Source: Sphingomonas sp.
Lineage (GTDB): Bacteria; Pseudomonadota; Alphaproteobacteria; Sphingomonadales; Sphingomonadaceae
DNA: 46,358 nt
NCBI GenBank assembly: GCA_019753375.1
Contig: JAIELC010000030.1
Location: 1 to 46,358 of the forward strand
Reading direction: 5' to 3'
Positions 8,481 to 16,544 of the stretch are shown here, one piece after another; within the stretch, counting starts at the first letter, position 1, and each line of letters begins with the position of its first letter. Made by a program: the position numbers and the translations under genes. Under the pieces are notes generated by a model. That model worked only from the letters and a program-made list of their open reading frames with translations. It searched no databases and was not told where the DNA came from.

Positions 8481-9706
8481 ATCGCGGTCCCCAGCGCCTC
8501 GGCCACCGTGAAGATGTCCTTGTCGCCGCGGCCGCACAGGTTCGCCAGGATGATCTGGTCCTGGCGCATCGTCGGCGCGATCTTTGCGACGGCGGCAATT
8601 GCGTGGCTGGGCTCCAGTGCGGGGATGATGCCTTCGGTGCGGCACAGCAGCTGGAACGCATCCAGCGCTTCGGTATCCGTGGCGCTGCTATAGTCCACCC
8701 GGCCGATATCCTTGAGCCACGCATGTTCCGGGCCGATGCCGGGATAGTCCAGCCCTGCTGAAATCGAATGCGCCTCGGTGATCTGGCCGTCTTCATCCTG
8801 CAGCAGATAGGTCTTGTTCCCATGAAGCACGCCGGGGAATCCGCCCGCCAGCGATGCCGCATGTTCCTTGTCCAAACCATGCCCGGCGGCTTCGACGCCC
8901 AGCATCCTGACGTCCGGATCGTCGAGAAAGGGATGGAACAGGCCAATGGCGTTTGATCCACCACCGATCGCTGCGACCAGCAGATCGGGCAGGCGGTTGA
9001 TGCGGCTGAGCATCTGCGCGCGGGCTTCCTTGCCGATCACGCTCTGGAAATCGCGGACGAGTTCCGGATAGGGATGCGGGCCGGCGGCGGTGCCGATGAT
9101 GTAAAAGGTGTCGTGAACGTTCGCGACCCAGTCGCGCAGCCCCTCGTTCATCGCATCTTTCAGCGTCGCCGCGCCCGACGTCACCGGGCGGACCTCGGCG
9201 CCGAGCAGCTTCATGCGGAAGACGTTGGGCTGTTGCCGTTCGATATCGCGGGCGCCCATGTAAATGATACAGGGCAGCCCGAAACGGGCACAGACCGTGG
9301 CGGTGGCGACGCCGTGCTGGCCGGCGCCGGTCTCCGCGATGATCCGCGTCTTGCCCATCCGCATCGCCAGCAGGATCTGACCGATGCAATTGTTGATCTT
9401 GTGGGCGCCGGTGTGATTGAGCTCGTCGCGCTTGAACCAGACCTGTGCGCCCATGCCCTCCGCAGCACCCTTGCGCAGGTCCTCGGTCAGCCGCTCGGCA
9501 TAATAAAGCGGGCTGGGGCGACCGACATAATGTTCAAGCAGATCGTCGAACTGGGCCTTGAAGGCAGGATCCGCCTTGGCGTCATTATAGGCGCGTTCAA
9601 GGTCAAGGATCAGCGGCATCAGGGTTTCGGCGACATAGCGGCCGCCGAACTGGCCAAAATGCCCGCGATGGTCGGGCTGGGTGCGGAAGGAGTTGGGTGC
9701 GTTCAT
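8477..9706 (-). CDS. trpB: Tryptophan synthase beta chain
   Basis: A PLP enzyme that condenses indole with serine to tryptophan, in complex with TrpA. Lys103 in HTGAHKINN binds [12 protein letters not shown] (about residues 125-132) carries the catalytic Glu, and GGGSNAIG at 248-255 holds the cofactor phosphate. The length of 409 residues is typical of TrpB1. It is separated from trpF by 68 bp and coupled by ATGA overlap to the unusual membrane gene downstream. No strong Shine-Dalgarno sequence is visible before the ATG. Confidence 0.96.
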   Translation of the reverse strand: MNAPNSFRTQPDHRGHFGQFGGRYVAETLMPLILDLERAYNDAKADPAFKAQFDDLLEHYVGRPSPLYYAERLTEDLRKGAAEGMGAQVWFKRDELNHTGAHKINNCIGQILLAMRMGKTRIIAETGAGQHGVATATVCARFGLPCIIYMGARDIERQQPNVFRMKLLGAEVRPVTSGAATLKDAMNEGLRDWVANVHDTFYIIGTAAGPHPYPELVRDFQSVIGKEARAQMLSRINRLPDLLVAAIGGGSNAIGLFHPFLDDPDVRMLGVEAAGHGLDKEHAASLAGGFPGVLHGNKTYLLQDEDGQITEAHSISAGLDYPGIGPEHAWLKDIGRVDYSSATDTEALDAFQLLCRTEGIIPALEPSHAIAAVAKIAPTMRQDQIILANLCGRGDKDIFTVAEALGTAI

Positions 9707-9774
9707 GATGGGGTCGCTTTAGCAGGATGAGCGTGGGTTGAAAGACGGCAAAAACGGCCGGTCGGCAGCGCGCA

Positions 9775-10416
9775 TCAGCCAATGTCGACGCTGCGCAAGA
9801 AAGCCGTTATTTTTTCCACATCCTTGATCCCCGGCGCGCTTTCAACGCCCGAAGACACATCGACAAACGGGGCGCCCGTCTGTCGGATCGCTTCCCCGAC
9901 ATTGGTCGCGTCAAGGCCGCCCGACAGTGCCCAGGGCAGCGGATGCCTGAACCCTTCGAGCAAACCCCAGTCGAAGCGCACGCCCATACCACCGGGCAAT
10001 GCCGCATTTTCCGGCGTCTTGGCATCGTAAAGGATCAGATCGGCCGCGCCGGCAAAGGGCAGGGCTGCCTGCAGATCAATCCGCGCTTTTACCGCCACCG
10101 CCGCCCAGACCGGTAGCTCAAAGCGCGCCTTGATGGCGGCGGCGCGGTCGGGCGCAACCTTGTGAAGCTGCAGCGCGGTCAGTCCTGCGGCGCCAATGGC
10201 AGCCGTCAGCAATTCATCATCCGGGTCGACAAAGACGCCGGTCTTGCCGACGAGTCCCGGTACGCGTGCCGCAAGACCGCTTGCCCGCCCAAAATCGAGA
10301 TTTCTGGGCGAAGGCGCGAAAAAGACAAAACCGAGATGGCGCGCTCCCCCGGCAATGGCCGCGTCGAGTGTTTCCGGCGTCGACAGGCCGCAGATCTTGG
10401 CGATGGCACGGGGCAT
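9775..10416 (-). CDS. trpF: Phosphoribosylanthranilate isomerase
   Basis: TrpF converts phosphoribosylanthranilate to the carboxyphenylamino-deoxyribulose phosphate, step 3 of tryptophan synthesis. The general-base Cys is in KICGLS at residues 7-12, the general-acid Asp in LILYDAKTP, and the phosphate-binding loop in LSGGLDATNVGEA. The 213-residue length fits. I chose ATG at 10416, which puts KICG at the usual distance from the N-terminus; an in-frame TTG at 10458 would add 14 residues. The kinase gene at 10461 is divergent, so both promoters lie in a short shared region or inside the neighbouring gene. Confidence 0.94.
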   Translation of the reverse strand: MPRAIAKICGLSTPETLDAAIAGGARHLGFVFFAPSPRNLDFGRASGLAARVPGLVGKTGVFVDPDDELLTAAIGAAGLTALQLHKVAPDRAAAIKARFELPVWAAVAVKARIDLQAALPFAGAADLILYDAKTPENAALPGGMGVRFDWGLLEGFRHPLPWALSGGLDATNVGEAIRQTGAPFVDVSSGVESAPGIKDVEKITAFLRSVDIG

Positions 10417-10460
10417 ATCGGCCCTATACAGATGCTTTCCACCGAAGATAAAGGGCAAGC

Positions 10461-10991
10461 ATGGAGATTGACCGGCTGCGGACCACCCAACGGGTCATCA
10501 TCATTGGCTCACCGGGCGCAGGCAAGTCGACGCTGGCACGCGCGTTGGCCAGGACGCTCAATCTGCCGCTTTTTCATCTTGATCAGCTGAAATGGCAGCC
10601 CGGCTGGGTAGAGCTTCCCGATGAACAGTTCCGCCAGCGTCTGGGCAATGTCGTTGCGGGCGATCGCTGGCTAATCGATGGCAATTATGGCGGATCGCTC
10701 AGCATCCGACTGGCGCGGGCAGATCTGGTGATCTGGCTCGACTTTCCGACCTGGCTCTGCCTGTTTCGCGCCGTGCGGCGGATCCTGACCTATCGGGGGA
10801 CTACGCGCCCCGACATGACCCCCGGCTGCCCTGAACGGTTCGATCTGGATTTTCTGGTCTATATTGGCCGCTTTCGGGCGCACGGTCGCGGACGGTTGCT
10901 ATCGGGCCTTGCGGGCTATCGCGGAACCGTCCTTCAGCTGACCAAAGCCAGGCAGGTGGCAAGGCTGTTGGCTGGTGGCCCGGTTGATTGA
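10461..10991 (+). CDS. P-loop kinase of the adenylate-kinase/FlaR (topology modulation) type
   Basis: A 176-residue P-loop NTPase. The Walker A motif GSPGAGKSTLA is followed by FHLDQLKWQPGW and WLIDGNYGG, a pattern found in proteins annotated as DNA topology modulation protein FlaR, which are small nucleoside/nucleotide-kinase-like enzymes. The substrate is not known. It lies on the plus strand between trpF and pyrF, both on the minus strand, so it interrupts an otherwise co-oriented biosynthetic block. A GC-rich hairpin follows the stop. Confidence 0.75.
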   Translation: MEIDRLRTTQRVIIIGSPGAGKSTLARALARTLNLPLFHLDQLKWQPGWVELPDEQFRQRLGNVVAGDRWLIDGNYGGSLSIRLARADLVIWLDFPTWLCLFRAVRRILTYRGTTRPDMTPGCPERFDLDFLVYIGRFRAHGRGRLLSGLAGYRGTVLQLTKARQVARLLAGGPVD

Positions 10992-10994
10992 GCA

Positions 10995-11009
10995 GCCCCC
11001 GATCGGGGC
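10995..11009. terminator. Small GC hairpin between convergent kinase and pyrF genes
   Basis: GCCCC-CGATC-GGGGC forms a 5-bp GC stem starting four bases after the kinase stop. No T-tract follows on either strand, so it is a weak candidate for a bidirectional terminator of the convergent pair. Confidence 0.3.
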
Positions 11010-11032
11010 AGCGCGTTGGCAAATTGCCTGCG

Positions 11033-11707
11033 TTATAAGGTTGCGCCAATGGCACGTGCAGCCTGATCGGGGTCGCTCGCCTGCGTAATCGGACGACCAA
11101 CGACGATGATCGAGGCACCTGCATCAATGGCGGCGCGCGGTGTTACAACCCGTTTCTGATCGCCGATGGCGCCGTCAGCGGGGCGAACCCCGGGGACCAC
11201 GAAAAACCCCTTTGGCCAAAGCTTATGCGCGGCAGCGACTTCCGCGCCCGAACAGACAATACCGTCAACGCCGGCGGCGCGCGCCAATTCGGTCAGGCGG
11301 ACAACCTGATCATGCGGGTCGGCATTCAGTCCGATCGACGTCAGGTCCGCGCCGTCTAGGCTGGTGAGCATCGTCACCGCCACCACCTTGGTGCCCGTTG
11401 GGGCCGCCGCTTTCGCATCTTCCATCATCGCGCGTCCGCCGGCGGCATGGACGGTCAGGATCGCCGGTTCCAAGCCGCGTAGCGCCTGGATGGCCTTGCC
11501 GACGGTATTGGGAATGTCGTGCAGCTTCAAATCGAGGAAGATCGGCAGACCAAGCTCGTGCATTTCGTGCACACCGTGGCGACCATGCGCCATGAAAAAT
11601 TCCAGCCCCAGCTTTATCCCGCCGACATGGTGGCGGACTTTGGTCGCGATCGTCCGTGCGCGTTCGATGTCTGGCGTATCAAGCGCGACGAAGACGCGGT
11701 TGCTCAT
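11033..11707 (-). CDS. pyrF: Orotidine 5'-phosphate decarboxylase
   Basis: PyrF decarboxylates OMP to UMP, the last step of pyrimidine synthesis. The catalytic charge network is clear: Asp59-x-Lys61-x-x-Asp64 in FLDLKLHDIPNT, with Asp10 and Lys32 (GGIKLG) also at the expected positions. GADGIVCSG-like and FFVVPGVRP segments complete the barrel. The length of 224 residues is typical. Its ATG overlaps the stop of the lapA-like gene (ATGA at 11707-11704). Confidence 0.95.
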   Translation of the reverse strand: MSNRVFVALDTPDIERARTIATKVRHHVGGIKLGLEFFMAHGRHGVHEMHELGLPIFLDLKLHDIPNTVGKAIQALRGLEPAILTVHAAGGRAMMEDAKAAAPTGTKVVAVTMLTSLDGADLTSIGLNADPHDQVVRLTELARAAGVDGIVCSGAEVAAAHKLWPKGFFVVPGVRPADGAIGDQKRVVTPRAAIDAGASIIVVGRPITQASDPDQAARAIGATL

Positions 11708-12057
11708 GCAACCCCCGGTGGCACAGCGGTGGGTACCGATGCGGGCGGGATCGTCAGATCATCGGCGGGGCCATGGCCTGTCCCGCTGGGGGCGGCCGGG
11801 TGGGCAATGTTGCGCAGATCGGCGATGGTTCGTTCCGCCGTCGTCAGGCGCGATTTGAGCCGCCATTTGACCGCATGGTGATAGAGCAGCACCGGGAACA
11901 TGCCCGACAGAAAGGTCAGCACCAGCAGGATGGGAAGGTTGACGTCGGCAATCAGGCCACCCCACAGCCGGATCGGCACGGGCGTCCAGTTGCCGATTGC
12001 GAACACGGTAACGATCACCACCAGCAGGGCCCAGAACAATGTCTTCAAGAATTGCAT
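11704..12057 (-). CDS. LapA-domain (DUF1049) inner-membrane protein
   Basis: A 117-residue protein with two membrane helices (ALLVVIVTVFAIGNW and LPILLVLTFLSGMFPVLLYH) and a coiled, then Pro/Ala-rich, cytoplasmic tail. The pattern fits the lipopolysaccharide-assembly protein A (LapA) domain. In enterobacteria LapA works with LapB in control of LPS synthesis; no lapB is seen here, so the role is inferred from the family. AAGGGAG about ten bases before the ATG supports the start. It is translationally coupled to pyrF. Confidence 0.75.
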   Translation of the reverse strand: MQFLKTLFWALLVVIVTVFAIGNWTPVPIRLWGGLIADVNLPILLVLTFLSGMFPVLLYHHAVKWRLKSRLTTAERTIADLRNIAHPAAPSGTGHGPADDLTIPPASVPTAVPPGVA

Positions 12058-12111
12058 CGTGTCTTGCTCCCTTTCGCGCAGGGTAGCGTGCTTCGCAGTT
12101 TTTGCCAGCCT

Positions 12112-14406
12112 TCACCCGATCTCCCGCCGAAGCGTTGCGAACAGTGCGCCGATCTGTGTCAGCTTGGGTTCCTCCTCGTCCAGAATTGCCAGAAAAGCGG
12201 CGCGCTTGATGGCTTTGATGCGATCGGGCTTCATCAACATGGTTGCGGGCAGGGTGGAAACGACAATGTCGATCAACCGATCCGCGCCGTGCAGGCGTCC
12301 CCACAGATAGTCATTCTCGCGATAGGCACGGCTGAAAAACGCGCCAAAGCTGTTGAACTGAATACCCTTCAGCGTGGCCTCGGCGCCGCCGCCGCGGATC
12401 GCGGTGGCATCATCGGGGGCAATGCGATCAACCTTGATCGGGTCAAACTCGTCCAGACCTTCGCCTTGCAGCAGGGGTAGGGTGGCCACGTCGAAATAGG
12501 GGAAGCCCAGATAGGTCAGCAGCATCGCGCGGCGAATATCCTTCGACATGCGGGCCAGTCCTTCCGACAGGCGCACTTCGGTATCATCGTCGAGGACTTT
12601 CAGATTGAGCGATGCGGCCAGCTTGTCGAGCAGCGGCTTGGCATCGCCGCGCAGGGCGAGGATATCGCGCGCCAAGGCGGCATGGGTCTCGGTCCGCTTG
12701 CAATCGAGATAACGCGCGAGCGAATTGTAGATCGCCTCGCGCATCGGCCCCAGTTCGTCTTCGGTGTAATCCCCCTCAATCTCTGACAGGCGGCGCGCGA
12801 GCATCCGCAACCGACGAATGCGAAAGCCCAGATCGAAGGAGCGCAGGAACGCAATTGTCTCGGGCTTGGCACCACCGGCAAAGGTGGGCTGCATATCGTC
12901 CATGCCACCGGCATGAACCGCAGCGATGATGTGATCGCGGATCCGCGTCCATTCCGCCACGCCCGGCTGCGCGGCCACATTATGGCACAGATCGGTGATC
13001 GCGGTGATCACGCCGGCGAGTTTCAGATGCCCATAGGCGACATAGCCATAGCCCGCCTTGGTCGCTGCCGCCGCCTGCGCACGGCGGCGCCAGTTGCCCA
13101 GCCGCGCCACGGTCGGCGAATCGAGAAACAAGGTGTAGCCAAACAGCGATTCCACCTGCTGTTCGACTTCGGGTCTGATCCCGGCGATCACGCTGCGCAT
13201 CCGCTCGATGCGTTCCGATTTGGCGGTGATCGCTTCCAGATTGTCGCTGATCGGTTGCTGGCGCGGCAATTCCGAAATCGCCCCGATAATGGTCTGGAAA
13301 AATCCAGGTGGGCTGGTCGGCATCGCACCGGGACGAAAATGTGCGCCGGGAAACGGATCGATATAGACAAATCGCCGGTCGATCTGGCGGCGCGCGGGCC
13401 GCTCGCGCAGCGCCTCTATCGCCGGACGGAACGGCGCGTTGGCGAGCACCGATCCGTCAATCATCACCGCCTTGGCCGCACCGCCCATCGCCGCATGGCG
13501 CGGCAGCACGCGCTTCAGAAACGCGTCACGACCCGGCCAGGCCACATCCCGTTCAGCCAGCACCTTGTCGATCTCGGCGACGGTCAGCGGCGGAAACGCC
13601 CCGGGAAAACTGGACGTTGCACGCGCCGCAAAGGTCAGCTCACCGGGATGCGCCAGCGTTTCGACCCGAATTCCATGATCGCAAAACTGGAAGATCAGCC
13701 GATGTTCGGTTTCCATCACCTGGGCCGGCGAATTGAGCGAGAGTTGTTCGGGAAAGCCATGGAAATCGGTGACAGTAACAAACAGGTCGAGCGGCTGATC
13801 GGGCGGGAGCAGGCGCGGGCCCTTGTCCGATTTCGCCATCGCATCAAAGGCGTCGAGCATCAGATGCGAAAATCGTTCGCCACCAAATGGCGGTTCGAAC
13901 CAGCGTGATCGAATAAATCGCGACAGCTTGTGGCGTACTTCGGTGCGCGTGGCGGGCTCTACCAGTTCGGCGATTCGGTCATCGGCGCGGTGCGCGGCGA
14001 TCCAGGCGAGCGGCAGCGCCCATAGTTTGTCGAATCGGCTCGGCGCCTGACCGGGATCGAGCAATGCTTCGATGTCCGCCGAATCCAGCCACAGATCCGT
14101 TAGCGGCTCAAGCGACTGGCCGGTGGAGATTGCCTGCGCCAGAAAAACCCCGTTGATACCGCCAGCGCTGGCGCCGGCAATGATATCGACCAGCACGCGC
14201 AGCCGCAGGCCGTGCGTTTCTTCAATTTCCTGCAGCAAGCCGCGGTAGACACCCTGGCTGCCTGACGCTGGCGCCACGCCATCCAGAAACGCCTGACTGG
14301 CCTTTGCCAGCCGCCATATTTCCTTGGTAATCCCGTGCATGTAGACGGCAAGACTGATCCCGCCGTAACAGACCAGGGCCAGCCGAAGCTCCTTTTCCCG
14401 GATCAT
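12112..14406 (-). CDS. Patatin-like phospholipase (DUF3376-type patatin-related protein)
   Basis: A 764-residue protein. The N-terminal ~330 residues form a patatin lipase domain: the oxyanion-hole region CYGGISLAVYMHG near residues 13-25, the nucleophile elbow GASAG with Ser80, and the dyad Asp317 in MIDGSVLANAPF. The remaining ~430 residues are mainly helical and match the length of the patatin-related/DUF3376 family; their role is unknown. It probably hydrolyses membrane lipids. The ATG at 14406 follows the stop of the EEP-family gene after one base and has a GGAGGGGG site inside that gene, so the two are coupled. The frame stays open upstream, but only in the shadow of the partner gene. 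Confidence 0.85.
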   Translation of the reverse strand: MIREKELRLALVCYGGISLAVYMHGITKEIWRLAKASQAFLDGVAPASGSQGVYRGLLQEIEETHGLRLRVLVDIIAGASAGGINGVFLAQAISTGQSLEPLTDLWLDSADIEALLDPGQAPSRFDKLWALPLAWIAAHRADDRIAELVEPATRTEVRHKLSRFIRSRWFEPPFGGERFSHLMLDAFDAMAKSDKGPRLLPPDQPLDLFVTVTDFHGFPEQLSLNSPAQVMETEHRLIFQFCDHGIRVETLAHPGELTFAARATSSFPGAFPPLTVAEIDKVLAERDVAWPGRDAFLKRVLPRHAAMGGAAKAVMIDGSVLANAPFRPAIEALRERPARRQIDRRFVYIDPFPGAHFRPGAMPTSPPGFFQTIIGAISELPRQQPISDNLEAITAKSERIERMRSVIAGIRPEVEQQVESLFGYTLFLDSPTVARLGNWRRRAQAAAATKAGYGYVAYGHLKLAGVITAITDLCHNVAAQPGVAEWTRIRDHIIAAVHAGGMDDMQPTFAGGAKPETIAFLRSFDLGFRIRRLRMLARRLSEIEGDYTEDELGPMREAIYNSLARYLDCKRTETHAALARDILALRGDAKPLLDKLAASLNLKVLDDDTEVRLSEGLARMSKDIRRAMLLTYLGFPYFDVATLPLLQGEGLDEFDPIKVDRIAPDDATAIRGGGAEATLKGIQFNSFGAFFSRAYRENDYLWGRLHGADRLIDIVVSTLPATMLMKPDRIKAIKRAAFLAILDEEEPKLTQIGALFATLRREIG

Positions 14407-14407
14407 T

Positions 14408-15103
14408 TCACGCCCCCTCCACCATGGCCCAGACCGGCAGATGGTCCGACGCCGTGCGCGCTGCGCTGCTGTGGTGGACCCCACAATCGGTAATGCGCAA
14501 GTCCTTGGTTACCATGATCCGGTCAAGCCGCGCTATTGGCCGGGTCGCGTGAAAGCTCGGTCCGGTCTCGGCGATCGTGTAATGGCGGCCAAATTCGCGC
14601 AGACAGCCGAGCGTGGCGCTCCACTCATTCAGGTCGCCCATCAGGATGGTCGGATACTGGCGCATGCTGCTCGTCAGGTGCGCCATGATCGCCTGCGCCT
14701 GCCGGCGACGCCATAACCCCGAAAGATCGAGGTGCATGCCGACGATGCGGTACATGCCGCCCCCGGTGCGGATATCGGCCATCACCGCGCCGCGCGGTTC
14801 TAGTGCGGGCAGATGGATCATCTCGCAATCGACAATCTGGGCGGATTTGCGAATCAGCAGGGCGTTGCCGTGCCAGCCCATGCTCGCCGCCTTCATGCCC
14901 AGTGGTACCGATTGCCAATTGCTGTGCTGGTCGAGCAGATGCGCCGTGATGACCTGCGCGCGCGTGCCGAATCGCCGGTCGGCTTCCTGCAGCGCGATAA
15001 TGTCTGCGTCGATTTCCTTCAGCACGCCCAAGGTTCGTTCGGGTGCGCGTCGCCGATCGGTGCCGATGCTCTTGCGCATATTATAGCTGGCGACCTTGAT
15101 CAT
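14408..15103 (-). CDS. Endonuclease/exonuclease/phosphatase (EEP) family hydrolase
   Basis: A 231-residue metal-dependent phosphodiesterase. The fold's catalytic blocks are all present: SYNMRKSIG with Asn8, ALQEAD with Glu40, GDLNEW with Asp157 and Asn159, and TASDHLPVW with Asp220-His221. Substrates in the family include DNA, RNA, phosphoinositides and sphingomyelin, so the substrate is not decided by these motifs. No signal peptide is visible. AAGGGG six bases upstream supports the ATG. Its coupling to a patatin lipase makes a lipid head-group or phosphate ester substrate plausible, but that is inference. Confidence 0.85.
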   Translation of the reverse strand: MIKVASYNMRKSIGTDRRRAPERTLGVLKEIDADIIALQEADRRFGTRAQVITAHLLDQHSNWQSVPLGMKAASMGWHGNALLIRKSAQIVDCEMIHLPALEPRGAVMADIRTGGGMYRIVGMHLDLSGLWRRRQAQAIMAHLTSSMRQYPTILMGDLNEWSATLGCLREFGRHYTIAETGPSFHATRPIARLDRIMVTKDLRITDCGVHHSSAARTASDHLPVWAMVEGA

Positions 15104-15180
15104 TGCGTCCCCTTATCGACGCAGCCGCAGCGCGTCGGCAAGGGGATTGGTGTCCCGCAGTTCTGCATAATGCCGGGAAA

Positions 15181-15256
15181 TGGTGCCGGTTGCAGGAATC
15201 GAACCCGCGACCTTCGGTTTACAAAACCGCTGCTCTACCAGCTGAGCTAAACCGGC
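15181..15256 (-). tRNA. tRNA-Thr (anticodon UGU)
   Basis: The complementary strand folds as a complete 76-nt tRNA. The acceptor stem is GCCGGTT/AACCGGC, the D arm contains AGCTCAGCTGGTAGAGC, the anticodon loop is TTTGTAA with anticodon TGT, and the T arm is GCGGGTTCGATTCCTGC. The 3' CCA is encoded. Confidence 0.96.
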
Positions 15257-15285
15257 GTGCGACGAAGCGCGGGTGCCCCCATGCG

Positions 15286-16158
15286 TCAGACGACGCCGAA
15301 GGTCCAGCCCTCTGTGACACGAACCTGATCATTCATGTGCCGCGGTGACCATAGATCGGTCCGGTCGGCAGTGGCCCGCAACCATGCGCTGGTCAGTATG
15401 GCATCCGATTTATGGTCGTCGATCGTGCCGTGACCACGCACTGGATCGCTGCCGATCGCGGGATGCGTTAGCGCCGCATTCAAGGCGTCGACCGATGTCA
15501 TCTTGCTGCGCCCTTTGGGCCGGCCTGCGGCAAGCGCGGCGATACTGGTGTAGATTTCAGCAATGACCGATCCGGTATCGGGCAACGGATCGAACGGCCA
15601 GACCGGCAATGCGTGCTGGAGTCGGTGAAGAACCCGCATTCCGGTGAGGCTTGATTTGCCGACCTGCGCTGCCCCGACCAGATTGAGATTGCTGTAAGGG
15701 TTCAGCCCCGCCGAACGCTGGGCATGTTCGGTCACCCGTAACCGGCCGCGTCCCTCGCCAAATAGGTCACCCGTCCGATTTCCATGCCGGCGGAAATGGC
15801 GCGACACGTCCGGATGGTCGACAAAACTCGTCGCGGCCAGGTGCTCATCCCCGTGGCAGATATCGTCGACGAGCTGCCAGAGCGCCCGCGCATTGGCTGG
15901 CGATCCATGCCAGCCGGGAAAATAGGCACCACAGTCGATAAAGGGCAAAGACGGCCCCAGATCGACCCCGACAAGCGTATTGGGCGGCATCGTCTCCATC
16001 AGCCAATCCAGCACTTCTGCGCGTGACCAGACCGATTTGGGCCGAACGAGTTTTGGCGCCGCATTGCCGCGCCCGCAGACGGCAATAGCGATGCCTTTTT
16101 GCCGCGGACCAACGGCGCCTGACCAGTCGATGGCGGCAAACCGGTCAAAATGGGTCAC
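15286..16158 (-). CDS. Predicted RNase H-fold protein (DUF429-like)
   Basis: A 290-residue protein. The start FAAIDWSGAVGPRQKGIAIAV resembles the first strands of an RNase H-like fold with an acidic residue (Asp11) in the first strand. VGVDLGPSLPF near residue 63 gives a second acid and HKSDAILTSAWLRA near the end a third, the arrangement of DUF429-type predicted nucleases. Biochemical activity is unproven. It starts with GTG at 16158, whose bases overlap the TGA of the YjbR-like gene (GTGA), so the two are translated together. The family call is a pattern match by eye. Confidence 0.6.
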   Translation of the reverse strand: MTHFDRFAAIDWSGAVGPRQKGIAIAVCGRGNAAPKLVRPKSVWSRAEVLDWLMETMPPNTLVGVDLGPSLPFIDCGAYFPGWHGSPANARALWQLVDDICHGDEHLAATSFVDHPDVSRHFRRHGNRTGDLFGEGRGRLRVTEHAQRSAGLNPYSNLNLVGAAQVGKSSLTGMRVLHRLQHALPVWPFDPLPDTGSVIAEIYTSIAALAAGRPKGRSKMTSVDALNAALTHPAIGSDPVRGHGTIDDHKSDAILTSAWLRATADRTDLWSPRHMNDQVRVTEGWTFGVV

Positions 16159-16502
16159 GTGGTTTTCTTGCGCGCCGATGCTTTGGTTCTGGTGGCGGTC
16201 CAGTCGCGTGATCGCTCTATCAAGGCGCGCACGCGGGCCGGATCAGTCGTGTCGTAACGGATCAGCACAACCGGCCAGCCTTCATAATGCGGCGATTGCC
16301 AGAAGGTGTCGGGGTCCGTTGCCTTGAGCATTTCGATGGTATCAAGATCGAGCGCCAGGGCAAAGGATGTCGCGTATTCGTGCCCGGTGTGGAGGAACGC
16401 CCGGTTGTTCGCCGCGACCTTGACCGCGGGGCGCCCATAGCTGGTTGACAGCACGGTGCCCGGCAGCGTCAACGCATAGTCTGCGGCCTCTTGGAACGTC
16501 AT
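16155..16502 (-). CDS. MmcQ/YjbR-family protein
   Basis: A protein of 115 residues from the ATG at 16502. Features of the YjbR/MmcQ fold are FQEAADYALTLPGTVLSTSYGRPAVKV, with the conserved STSYG/PAVKV strand, and WPVVLIRYDTTDPARVRALIERS at the C-terminus, followed by a basic tail (TRTKASARKK). These proteins have a DNA-binding-like fold but no settled function. The start is unusual: no Shine-Dalgarno is visible and the ATG directly abuts a 10-bp inverted repeat. An in-frame TTG at 16538 would add 12 Cys-rich residues and is less likely. Confidence 0.75.
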   Translation of the reverse strand: MTFQEAADYALTLPGTVLSTSYGRPAVKVAANNRAFLHTGHEYATSFALALDLDTIEMLKATDPDTFWQSPHYEGWPVVLIRYDTTDPARVRALIERSRDWTATRTKASARKKTT

Positions 16503-16539
16503 ATTGCTGCAGTAATCATTGCAGCATCGCTGCAGCAAT
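16503..16539. repeat. Inverted repeat abutting the YjbR-like start codon
   Basis: ATTGCTGCAG (16503-16512) and CTGCAGCAAT (16530-16539) form a perfect 10-bp inverted repeat with a 17-base centre that holds one more ATTGCAGCA copy. It lies between the rarA stop (16545) and the YjbR-like ATG (16502). It may end rarA transcription, act as an operator, or mask translation of the next gene. There is no T-tract. Confidence 0.6.
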
Positions 16540-16544
16540 TCGGA

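Noticed and set aside
9707..10460. A trp leader peptide or attenuator before trpF or trpB.
   Set aside because: No Trp-rich short frame or terminator/antiterminator pair was found in either short gap.
12112..15103. Patatin/EEP pair as an anti-phage (CBASS-like) module.
   Set aside because: No nucleotidyltransferase, TIR, or other sensor gene is present, and both neighbours are housekeeping genes.
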